Below, in pieces: positions 1 through 6,608 of a stretch of DNA of 16,444 nucleotides. The notes beneath the pieces are model-generated. The model saw only the letters and a program-made list of their open reading frames with translations. It made no database searches and was not told the origin of the DNA. The stretch's first letter is position 1. The number at the start of each line of letters is the position of its first letter. The stretch comes from JACCTI01 sp051005695 (GTDB lineage Bacteria; Verrucomicrobiota; Verrucomicrobiia; Chthoniobacterales; UBA10450). The stretch lies in NCBI GenBank assembly GCA_051005695.1, contig JBPCJC010000033.1, positions 1 to 16,444 of the forward strand. Reading direction: 5' to 3'. A program made the position numbers and the translations under genes.

Positions 1-28
1 GCCGTCGCTCATCTTGTTCTCGTTAGAC
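1..28 (+). other. attC site, right end only (cut by window edge)
   Basis: The last 28 bases match the right ends of the complete attC sites: a GTCGCT(C)ATCTTG stretch, then TTCTC and the GTTAGAC core at 22-28. It belongs to the cassette to the left of the window. The next ORF starts at 31, three bases after the core. Confidence 0.88.
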
Positions 29-30
29 CT

Positions 31-372
31 ATGCGCACTCCCACGATTTCGCTTCTACTGACGGCAGTTCTTCTGCCACGGCTTTATGCTGCGGGCGAGC
101 CGATGATGGCGCGCGAAGCTTTGAATCGACATCTGCCCGTTTCCACTCAGACGCCACACTATCCGGCTGACCTGCAGCGACGAGGCGTCAAAGCTAGCGG
201 AGTCTTCGACATGGACGTCGACTATGAGAGCGGACACATTCGTGAAGTTCACATCGTGCAGAGCACCGGCAACCCAATCCTAGACAGAAACACAGTTGTA
301 GCGCTCAAGAGCTGGCGAGCGAGGCCGCGCTCCATTCACACGCTTCGGCTACCAGTGAACTTCGGAGGATAG
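31..372 (+). CDS. Cassette 1: small secreted TonB-C-terminal-like protein
   Basis: A 113-residue protein with an N-terminal signal peptide (about residues 1-20, hydrophobic SLLLTAVLLP followed by LYA-A). Residues 44-111 resemble a TonB C-terminal domain: a YPADLQRRGVKASG start, a central V-x-x-S-TGNPILD turn and the A-x-x-SWRARP motif that closes such domains. In TonB this domain contacts outer-membrane transporters. Here there is no proline-rich spacer and no retained membrane anchor, so a full energy-transducing TonB is unlikely; a free periplasmic domain is more plausible. The stop codon directly abuts the following attC and the ATG lies three bases after the preceding one, so the gene fills its cassette. 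No Shine-Dalgarno sequence is visible. The domain assignment is by eye and its role inside a cassette is unknown. Confidence 0.75.
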   Translation: MRTPTISLLLTAVLLPRLYAAGEPMMAREALNRHLPVSTQTPHYPADLQRRGVKASGVFDMDVDYESGHIREVHIVQSTGNPILDRNTVVALKSWRARPRSIHTLRLPVNFGG

Positions 373-497
373 GTCTAACCAGGCGATGCAGCGAACGCCT
401 ACCCGCTGTAAGATCTACTTTCAATGATAGCTATAACCCTTTATCTCCGCACCACGCTCGCTGCCGGTAGGCGTCGCTGATCTTGTTCTCGTTAGAT
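373..497 (+). other. attC site 1 (125 bp)
   Basis: It starts with core GTCTAAC (373-379) and ends with GTTAGAT (491-497). The inner arms CAGCGAACGCCTACC (389-403) and GGTAGGCGTCGCTG (466-479) pair fully except for one extra A, the single unpaired base typical of folded attC that lets the integrase choose the strand. The variable centre is AT-richer. Confidence 0.92.
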
Positions 498-503
498 GTC
501 TTT

Positions 504-806
504 GTGAGCGGAATACTGAATAGCGATGCCTTCACGAATGCAGCGATTGTTTCGTTCTTCATTCTCATGCTGCTGGTAAATGGCATTTGGCTGCTGCTGA
601 GACAGGAGCGTCTGGCGAACGGAGGCAAATGGTTCACGTGGGACGAACTTCGTGACTTCAAGGAATTAGTCGCACGACAAACTGATCCTTCGAAGCGGAC
701 CGCTTACAGGATTATGCGTTACCTCCTTCTCGTCTGTATCACACTGATGTTTGTTATTCCATTACTGCTACTTGGCATAGGGCACGGATGGTCCCACCTC
801 CGTTGA
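504..806 (+). CDS. Cassette 2: small two-helix membrane protein, unknown
   Basis: About 100 residues with two hydrophobic segments, AIVSFFILMLLVNGIWLLL near the N-terminus and LLLVCITLMFVIPLLLLGIG near the C-terminus, separated by a charged loop of about 45 residues (KWFTWDELRDFKELVARQ and following). This suggests an inner-membrane hairpin. I do not recognise the family. The start is unusual. The ATG fused to the attC core (496) reads only Met-Ser-Leu-stop, and that TGA overlaps the GTG at 504 (GTGA), which I take as the start by translational coupling. A TTG at 483 inside attC is the in-frame alternative. The stop lies 15 bases before the next attC. Confidence 0.7.
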   Translation: MSGILNSDAFTNAAIVSFFILMLLVNGIWLLLRQERLANGGKWFTWDELRDFKELVARQTDPSKRTAYRIMRYLLLVCITLMFVIPLLLLGIGHGWSHLR

Positions 807-821
807 GCATGGCCGCAGAAC

Positions 822-945
822 ATCTAACCAGGCGATGCAGCCAACGCCTACCCGATGTACGGCCCACATTTTCGATGACTACGACCCTTTCTCTTCGATC
901 CACGCTCGCTCCCGGTAGGCGTGGCTCATCTTGTTCTCGTTAGAT
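822..945 (+). other. attC site 2 (124 bp)
   Basis: Core ATCTAAC (822-828) and terminal GTTAGAT (939-945). Its inner arms read AGCCAACGCCTACC and GGTAGGCGTGGCT. Compared with site 1, both arms have changed together (GCGA/TCGC to GCCA/TGGC), a compensatory change that keeps the stem and the one unpaired A. This supports selection on the folded form. Confidence 0.92.
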
Positions 946-1510
946 GCTAATTCCGCGCACATTCGCCTTCACGACCACACAGCGATTGCTGATCATCGGT
1001 GCGATCGTTTCCGCTCTCGTGTCACTTGGCGCACTCGTCTACAGCTATGAACGCTACCATCGCGGACCTTCTGATAGTGTGTTTTTTGGCACGTGGGAAA
1101 CCCCGTCGTATGGCGGCGATGAATCCCCCATGTACTTCCAGTTTAAATCCGACCAGACATTCTTACTTGGGTCTGAGCCGAGCGTAGATGAAGAGAGCGC
1201 TTTCGCCACAGGCAGATGGTACGCAGGCGGGCCTAATATCTACGTTCGGTTCAGCGCCGACCTGATGGGCCCAACCCGTCCCGAGGTCTGGCACATTGAA
1301 GATATCGCCCCGGACGTGTTTCGCATTCGTTTTGACCCCGATAGCAAAGTGGTAGTCTATAGACGTGTCCGTCCTGCAGCGACGCCCGCATCTAACCACG
1401 CGATGCAGCGAACCGCTGGCCGCTCCGCGTTCCCGCTTTCGATGATTTCCACATTCAACCTGCAGCCACGCGCGCTCTCGCCAGCGGTCGCTGATCTTGT
1501 GTCTCGTTAG
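944..1510 (+). CDS. Cassette 3: membrane-anchored beta-rich protein, reading through into attC
   Basis: The frame encodes 188 residues. An N-terminal membrane segment (about 14-35, LLIIGAIVSALVSLGALVYS) is followed by a likely extracytoplasmic domain with a GTWE start and repeated aromatic strand-like stretches (FQFKSDQTFLL, YVRFSADL, FRIRFDPDSKVVVYRR), loosely like a small lipocalin-type barrel. I do not recognise a named family. The ATG is part of the upstream attC core (GTTAGATG). There is no stop before the downstream attC, so the last 39 or so residues (from ASNHAMQRTAGRS) are translated from attC, and the frame stops at the TAG inside GTTAG, exactly one base before the next gene's ATG. 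The natural domain probably ends near residue 148. Confidence 0.72.
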   Translation: MLIPRTFAFTTTQRLLIIGAIVSALVSLGALVYSYERYHRGPSDSVFFGTWETPSYGGDESPMYFQFKSDQTFLLGSEPSVDEESAFATGRWYAGGPNIYVRFSADLMGPTRPEVWHIEDIAPDVFRIRFDPDSKVVVYRRVRPAATPASNHAMQRTAGRSAFPLSMISTFNLQPRALSPAVADLVSR

Positions 1511-1512
1511 AT
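1390..1512 (+). other. attC site 3 (123 bp)
   Basis: Core ATCTAAC (1390-1396), terminal GTTAGAT (1506-1512). The arms CAGCGAACCGCTGGC and GCCAGCGGTCGCTG pair with one unpaired A. It is nearly identical to site 5, differing by only a few substitutions in the centre. Confidence 0.92.
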
Positions 1513-1831
1513 GGTATCCTGCGCTCTGATCTTCGCGTTAGTTGCCGCGACTCCTGCATTGACGCACGCTCAGGAGACGCTTGAATCGCACTTGGCCGCG
1601 ACATCGTTCGATTCGTCCCCCTACTATCGCGCGATTGTTCGCGAGGCGACCGACCGATACCGAGGAGATGCAGTGGCATTTTTCTCCATTGTCACGGCTC
1701 GCGTTCACGTTTTCACTCTTAGCACTGGCGAAGTCGTTCGGATTGAGGAAGCACATTTCGACTCTGACCCTTTCCCCGCTGCCGAGTTCATGCTTCGCAC
1801 GGCCCTTCCAAATACGACGCCAACCATCTAA
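1511..1831 (+). CDS. Cassette 4: small secreted protein, unknown
   Basis: A 106-residue protein whose N-terminus (MVSCALIFALVAATPALTHA-QE) is a clear Sec signal peptide, cut probably after THA. The mature part of about 85 residues has no motif I recognise; it contains an alternating strand-like stretch (ARVHVFTLSTGEVVRIEEAHF). It could instead be read as a lipoprotein-like leader because of the Cys at position 4, but no lipobox is present at a sensible place. The ATG overlaps the upstream attC core, directly after the TAG that ends cassette 3's frame (TAGATG). The TAA stop is the TAA of the next attC core (ATCTAAC). The gene therefore occupies its cassette exactly. Confidence 0.7.
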   Translation: MVSCALIFALVAATPALTHAQETLESHLAATSFDSSPYYRAIVREATDRYRGDAVAFFSIVTARVHVFTLSTGEVVRIEEAHFDSDPFPAAEFMLRTALPNTTPTI

Positions 1832-1948
1832 CCATGCGATGCAGCCAACCCCTGGCCGGCGTACGCCCAAGATTTCCATGACTCAAACCTCAACTCCCGC
1901 CGCCACGCGCGCCCTCGCCATCGGTGGCTGATCTTGTTCTCGTTAGAT
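1826..1948 (+). other. attC site 4 (123 bp)
   Basis: Core ATCTAAC (1826-1832), terminal GTTAGAT (1942-1948). The arms (CAGCCAACCCCTGGC and GCCATCGGTGGCTG) pair less well than in the other sites but keep the outer AGCCA/TGGCT pairing and the extra A. The core supplies the stop codon of cassette 4. Confidence 0.9.
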
Positions 1949-2339
1949 GGTGAGCACCGATCTTCGTCATCCGGACCTTCGCCTACGTGACGTCAAGCGC
2001 ATTCTGGCTCACAGACGCGTCGACATTCGTTGGGATGCTGGCACCAGCGCCGGGAGCGAGTGGGTTTACGCATCGCTCGAAGACGCAGCGCACAGACAGC
2101 AGCTCCTCGACTGGCTGCGAAGCAAAAGCATTCCAGAGTCCGCCGAGGCATTGATGCTAGGCGATGGTTATGAGGATTGCACAGCGATAGCGTGGGGAGA
2201 CATCCTTCGCGAGCCGGAGCGCTTCTTCGACGGTCGTAAGATCATGGTCGTTAGCAAAGACCTCGATTGGAGACTAGACTACCGGCAGGGAAGCGTGGCA
2301 CGATTCGGACGATGGTTACCAAGCCACGCAACCATCTAA
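1947..2339 (+). CDS. Cassette 5: soluble protein of unknown function
   Basis: A 130-residue protein without a signal peptide or membrane segment, so probably cytoplasmic. It is rich in charged residues and tryptophan (RVDIRWDAG, LLDWLRSK, AIAWGDIL, DLDWRLDY). I do not recognise the family. It starts at the ATG embedded in the upstream attC core and stops at the TAA of the downstream attC core, so the whole cassette is coding plus attC. No Shine-Dalgarno sequence is present, because the bases upstream are the pyrimidine-rich end of attC. Confidence 0.7.
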   Translation: MVSTDLRHPDLRLRDVKRILAHRRVDIRWDAGTSAGSEWVYASLEDAAHRQQLLDWLRSKSIPESAEALMLGDGYEDCTAIAWGDILREPERFFDGRKIMVVSKDLDWRLDYRQGSVARFGRWLPSHATI

Positions 2340-2456
2340 CCAGTCGATGCGGCGAACCGCTGGCCGCTCCGCGTTCCCGTTTTCGATGACTTCCACACTT
2401 AACTTGCAGCCACGCTCGCCCTCGCCAGCGGTCGCTGATCTTGTGTCTCGTTAGGC
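2334..2456 (+). other. attC site 5 (123 bp), last recognisable site of the array
   Basis: Core ATCTAAC (2334-2340), terminal GTTAGGC (2450-2456). It has the same arms as site 3 (GCGAACCGCTGGC / GCCAGCGGTCGC). An ATG four bases after the core (2460) opens a 17-codon frame, as expected if a further cassette once followed and lost its end. Confidence 0.92.
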
Positions 2457-2509
2457 GTCATGCTACGTTTCCCGGTAATGAGCTTCGATTTTGAATTTCA
2501 CTTATATGG

Positions 2510-2965
2510 ATGATCATCCTTGTTCAGTTAGATTTGGCGGTTCGGATAGCGAATTGGACGCGCTCGCCGCCGTCGAAGATTGACGAGACGCTCAAGATTT
2601 ATCGGGATGGCTTCGACCCGCGCTACGATCATAATCCGACCGTGTTGATCACCCAGGGGTTGCTCTGGAACAAAACGGGCAAGTTAAAAAGCGGAGGCGA
2701 TCGTCCGCGAAGCGCTGTAATGCGCACCCAGCTGCTGCCGAAGAAGCACTTTTGGATCGCGCTGGCGAAGGGAGCGCTCGGCGAATGCCTAACGACACAA
2801 GGCCGCTTCGATGAAGCCGAAGCGCTGCTTCGCGAAAGTCGCACTTCACTGCAAGTCCGTCTTGGCGCGAACGATCCGCGAACAAAAGAAGCCTCACGAC
2901 GCCTGCCGCAGCTGCATGATTTGTCGCCCCAGCCCGTAATCGCCGCTCAGGATCCCGTGCCTTAA
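2510..2965 (+). pseudogene. C-terminal relic of a TPR protein (Ser/Thr-kinase/TPR type)
   Basis: The frame encodes up to 151 residues. Its second half has tetratricopeptide character: HFWIALAKGALGECLTTQGR, then FDEAEALLRESRTSLQVRLG, then NDPRTKEASRRL. This closely resembles the end of the long TPR tails attached to bacterial Ser/Thr kinases. The first half is a poorer match, and no kinase domain or earlier TPR units are present upstream, where the integron begins. I therefore read it as a truncated remnant, perhaps cut off by the array. A functional stand-alone small TPR protein is the alternative. The family likeness is recognised from motif spacing, not from a search. Confidence 0.5.
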
Positions 2966-3181
2966 AATAAGTAAGGGCGGCGGGAGCGATGGAAGCACGT
3001 TTTCCGTTTCAGCCGGATCAATTCCATGCTGCAGACGGCGGTGCCGAATGTTCAGACGACGGCCGCGGCCATGGTTTGGACGGATTCACCCCGACGCCGT
3101 CGAGCTGAGGTAAACATTCGCGCTGAGACCAGCGCGATCTTACCCGCGACAAAGATTGAAAGCTGCGCCCTCGCGTTTACT

Positions 3182-5650
3182 ATGAGCGCCGTGACGCGCA
3201 CGACGAGAAATAATGCCTGGAACGAGGTTTTCGCCCTCGTCCTTCTGGGCATCGGCACGCTCCTTTTTCTCGCCCTGATTTCCTACGCGCCGAAAGATTT
3301 GCCCTCGTGGGTTCCGTTTAGTCATCTCTCACCGCCGAATTCGCCCGCGCAGAATTTCATCGGCCCGCTCGGCGCGATCATCGCCGGATTTTGTTATTTT
3401 ATGATCGGCGGCGCGTCCTACTTGCTCGCGGTCGTCCTGCTTGGTTTTGGTGCGGCCAAACTTTTCCACGCGCAACTGCACGTCGCCCAGCGCGCCGGCT
3501 GGATCGCGCTCTTCATCATTTCCGGCGCCTGCCTCCTGCATCTGCAATCGCACTTCCTGCGCGACTGGCATTCCGCTTTCAACATTCAAGGACCGGGCGG
3601 CTGGGTGGGATATTATTTCGGGCGCAATCTCCTCCAGCGGACGATGGGGCGCATCGGTTCGCTCATCTTGCTCACCGGACTTTACCTGACCAGCCTCATC
3701 CTCATGACCGGGCTGCGCCCGATTCAACTCGTTAGGCAAACGGTCGCGAACACCCGCCTGGGCGTGCTGAAGTTTCGTGCCTGGCAACTCCGGCGCAGCC
3801 TGCAGGGCACCGACTTGAAAGGACGCTTGGAAATCAGCCAGCGCGAACTCACGAAACAACAGCGCACGATCGAGAAACAATTGAAGCGCAAAGGGACACC
3901 CATTCCCGAGTCCGGGGTCTCTTCAATTTCCGCGGAAGAATTAACCAACCGCCCAAAACCCAAAGTCGTCGATACCACCGCGCTGCCTTCTGAACTTCCG
4001 AGTGCGCGCAAAAAACCTTCGCTCGCAGAATTGCGCGGCAAAGAAAAAGGAAAGAAATCCCTCGATGGCCTAACGAGTCAAAAGTGGGATGCGGAAAATT
4101 ACACCTTGCCCGGTCTCGATCTTCTCGATGAACACGACATCGAGGGACGGGTGGCCGCGGATCCCGCCGAACTCGAAGAAATCCAGCGCACCCTGATCGA
4201 AACCCTCGGCCAATTCGGAATCGCGGTGGCAGCCGGCGATATCACCAAAGGCCCAACGATTACACGCTACGAAGTTTATCCGGCCAAGGGCGTGCGGGTG
4301 GACAAGATCGTAAGCCTCGAGCGCGATCTCGCGCGGGCTACGCGTGCGGAACGGATCAATATTCTCGCGCCCATTCCCGGCAAGGACACTGTCGGCATCG
4401 AGTTGGCCAACAGCCGCAAAGTAAAAGTGACATTGCGCGAATTGATGCAATCGACCGATTGGACGGAGACGAAAGCGAAACTCCCGATCGCGCTCGGCAA
4501 AGACGTTTACGGCAAAACGATCATCGCCGATCTCGCGCAAATGCCGCACTTGCTCGTCGCGGGCACGACTGGCAGCGGCAAGAGCGTCTGCATCAACGCG
4601 CTCATCGCCTCGATGCTCTACCGCTTCACCCCGGAAGAACTGCGCTTCATCATGATCGATCCGAAAGTGGTCGAGATGCAGGTCTATAACGATCTCCCGC
4701 ATCTCATCATCCCGGTCGTGACCGATCCGAAAAAAGTCCTGCTCGCGTTGCGGCACGTGATTTTGGAAATGGAAAATCGCTACAAGATTTTCGCCAAAAC
4801 CGGCGTGCGCAATATCACCAGCTTCAACGCCCGCCCGCCGAAAAAAACGCAGAAGGAATTGGATGCGGAGAAAGTCGCGACGAATGGAATCGTCGAGGAA
4901 GAGAAGCCGCCGACGGGTTCGGTCGAGGAATACACGCAGAAGTTAAACATCCAGGTCCCGCGCGATGACGAACCGATCATTCCTGACAAACTTCCCTACA
5001 TCGTCGTGATCATCGACGAGCTCGCCGACTTGATGCAGACGGCGCCGGCGGATGTCGAAAGCGCGATCGCGCGGATCACGCAAATGGCGCGCGCAGCCGG
5101 GATTCACATCATCGTCGCCACGCAAACGCCGCGCGCCGACGTCATCACCGGCGTGATCAAGGCGAACATCCCCAGCCGAATTGCGTTTCAAGTCGCGAGC
5201 AAGATCGACAGCCGCGTTATCCTCGATGAGAACGGCGCCGATCGCTTGTTAGGCCAAGGCGACATGCTGTATCTGCCGCCGAGCACTTCTCGCCTCATTC
5301 GTGCTCAAGGCGTGCTCGTGACCGACGACGAAATCCGCCGCCTAGTCGAGTTTGTTTCCGCGCAAAGCCCGCCCGCCTACGATCTCGCGATTCACGAAAA
5401 GATTCTCGGCAACGGCGCGAGCGAAGCGGAGGACGACGTCACCGAGGAAGACGAAGAGTTGGTCGAGAAGTGCCTTGAGATTATCCGTCAGGAAAAACGC
5501 GCCTCCACTTCCCTGCTCCAACGCCGTTTGCGCCTCGGTTATACCCGGGCCGCGCGGATCGTTGATATTCTCGAGCAGCGCGGCATATTGGGGCCCGGCG
5601 AAGGCGCGAAGCCGCGTGAGATTCTCGTCGATCTCGACGCCGCGGTTTAA
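3182..5650 (+). CDS. ftsK: DNA translocase FtsK
   Basis: FtsK/SpoIIIE pumps double-stranded DNA at the division septum to finish chromosome segregation. With the ATG at 3182 it is 822 residues. Residues 16-35 and three further hydrophobic segments up to about 180 give a four-helix membrane domain. A charged linker follows, then the motor domain with Walker A GTTGSGKS (461-468), Walker B IVVIIDELADLM (about 606-617) and the conserved ATQTPRADVITG and DENGADRLLGQGDMLY stretches. The last 65 residues form the winged-helix gamma domain (EKCLEIIRQEKRASTSLLQR and following) that reads polar DNA motifs. An acidic insert of roughly 50 residues sits between the two Walker motifs. The frame is open further upstream to an ATG at 3026, but those 52 residues look unlike FtsK. 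rodZ follows 23 bases after the stop. Confidence 0.95.
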   Translation: MSAVTRTTRNNAWNEVFALVLLGIGTLLFLALISYAPKDLPSWVPFSHLSPPNSPAQNFIGPLGAIIAGFCYFMIGGASYLLAVVLLGFGAAKLFHAQLHVAQRAGWIALFIISGACLLHLQSHFLRDWHSAFNIQGPGGWVGYYFGRNLLQRTMGRIGSLILLTGLYLTSLILMTGLRPIQLVRQTVANTRLGVLKFRAWQLRRSLQGTDLKGRLEISQRELTKQQRTIEKQLKRKGTPIPESGVSSISAEELTNRPKPKVVDTTALPSELPSARKKPSLAELRGKEKGKKSLDGLTSQKWDAENYTLPGLDLLDEHDIEGRVAADPAELEEIQRTLIETLGQFGIAVAAGDITKGPTITRYEVYPAKGVRVDKIVSLERDLARATRAERINILAPIPGKDTVGIELANSRKVKVTLRELMQSTDWTETKAKLPIALGKDVYGKTIIADLAQMPHLLVAGTTGSGKSVCINALIASMLYRFTPEELRFIMIDPKVVEMQVYNDLPHLIIPVVTDPKKVLLALRHVILEMENRYKIFAKTGVRNITSFNARPPKKTQKELDAEKVATNGIVEEEKPPTGSVEEYTQKLNIQVPRDDEPIIPDKLPYIVVIIDELADLMQTAPADVESAIARITQMARAAGIHIIVATQTPRADVITGVIKANIPSRIAFQVASKIDSRVILDENGADRLLGQGDMLYLPPSTSRLIRAQGVLVTDDEIRRLVEFVSAQSPPAYDLAIHEKILGNGASEAEDDVTEEDEELVEKCLEIIRQEKRASTSLLQRRLRLGYTRAARIVDILEQRGILGPGEGAKPREILVDLDAAV

Positions 5651-5673
5651 CCGGGGCAAAACTCCACGCATTC

Positions 5674-6603
5674 ATGGAAGGGATTGGCGAAAAATTTCAA
5701 AAAGCGCGGATGGCGCGCAACCTTACGCTCGAGGAAGCCGCGCGCATGACGAAGATTCGGCCTAACAAGTTGGCCGAGATCGAAGCGGAAGATTTTTCCC
5801 GTTTTCCCAGCCTTGCTTACGCCAAGGGCTTCCTCTTGATCTATGGGAAATTTCTCAACGTCGATGTCTCTCCGTACCTGGAAGCGTTTGAAACTTCCGA
5901 GCACATGACGGTCGATGGTTACTCCTATCTGCAGGACAATCCCGCGCCCAAGCCGCGCCGCGTCGAAGTCGTGCCGCGCCGTTCCGCGGGCAACAAAAGT
6001 TCGCTCATGCCGCTGGTCATCGGGATCGTGGTCTTGATCGCGGGCTTCTCGCTTTTGCGGCTGATCATGGATGTGCGCCGGATCAAACCGAGCAGCGAAC
6101 GTGACGCCCAGGCCCTCGCGCAATTCACTCCGACGCCCGCGCCGAGCGTGAGCACGATCATCGCTCCGCACGCGCTCCCAGTGGACTCGACGCCCGCGCC
6201 GAAATCAGTCGCGATCGCGCCCACAATTGCGCCAACTCCCGAGCCTACCGCGGTTGCGCTCGCAACTCCGGAAGTGTCCGAACCTGAAGTCCGCCGAGCT
6301 GAACCGGTGCACGCCTCGGATCTGGCAAAAGCGCAACTGGCGATGGCCGCGTCGCCGTCCCCATCCGCGCCCCCCGCCGGTAATCGTTTCGACATTCGTC
6401 CGCTCCGAAAAACTTTTGTCAAGATCACCGTCGACGGCGAGAGCGGCCGCTCCTCCTTCTCGCGCTGGATGGATGTCAGCGGTGCGCCCGTGCAACTGCG
6501 CGGGAAAAAAATTGCCGTCAAAGTGCTCGATCCTTCCGACCTCGAGATTCGGAAAAACGGCAAGGTCATCGCGCGCGGCGATTCCGACGTTCGCCTGGAA
6601 TAA
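5674..6603 (+). CDS. rodZ: RodZ-like helix-turn-helix membrane protein
   Basis: A 309-residue protein with the RodZ layout. The N-terminal Xre-type HTH (about residues 1-72; MEGIGEKFQKARMARNLTLE, then AARMTKIRPNKLAEIE and SLAYAKGFLLIYGKFL) is the cytoplasmic domain that in RodZ binds MreB. A single membrane helix (111-131, LMPLVIGIVVLIAGFSLLRL) follows, then a Pro/Ala/Thr-rich periplasmic linker (about 145-240) and a C-terminal beta domain (250-309; TFVKITVDGESGRSSFSRWM, then GKKIAVKVLDPSDLEIRKNG) like DUF4115. RodZ links the actin-like MreB filament to wall synthesis. The gene sits between ftsK and rimO with very small gaps, suggesting one transcript. A generic RodZ-type regulator is the alternative, since mreB is not nearby. 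Confidence 0.85.
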   Translation: MEGIGEKFQKARMARNLTLEEAARMTKIRPNKLAEIEAEDFSRFPSLAYAKGFLLIYGKFLNVDVSPYLEAFETSEHMTVDGYSYLQDNPAPKPRRVEVVPRRSAGNKSSLMPLVIGIVVLIAGFSLLRLIMDVRRIKPSSERDAQALAQFTPTPAPSVSTIIAPHALPVDSTPAPKSVAIAPTIAPTPEPTAVALATPEVSEPEVRRAEPVHASDLAKAQLAMAASPSPSAPPAGNRFDIRPLRKTFVKITVDGESGRSSFSRWMDVSGAPVQLRGKKIAVKVLDPSDLEIRKNGKVIARGDSDVRLE

Positions 6604-6608
6604 ATTTC

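Larger units (their letters stand above)
1..2456 (+). mobile_element. Chromosomal integron gene-cassette array (distal part, five complete cassettes)
   Basis: Five short + strand ORFs are each followed by a 123-125 bp imperfect palindrome that starts with a RYYYAAC core (GTCTAAC or ATCTAAC) and ends with GTTRRRY (GTTAGAT or GTTAGGC). This is the definition of attC-flanked integron cassettes. Using the established cut between G and TT, the cassettes are 23-491, 492-939, 940-1506, 1507-1942 and 1943-2450. The left edge holds only the end of a sixth attC, so the array continues to the left, where intI and attI are expected given the cassette orientation. The cassette DNA looks less GC-rich than the housekeeping genes to the right. 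The array ends at 2456. No integrase gene is visible in the window, so mobility is inferred from the sites alone. Confidence 0.92.

Noticed and set aside
373..2456. Regularly spaced repeats that might be read as a CRISPR array
   Set aside because: The repeats are over 120 bases with paired attC cores, and the intervals of 320-450 bases are open reading frames, so an integron explains them fully.
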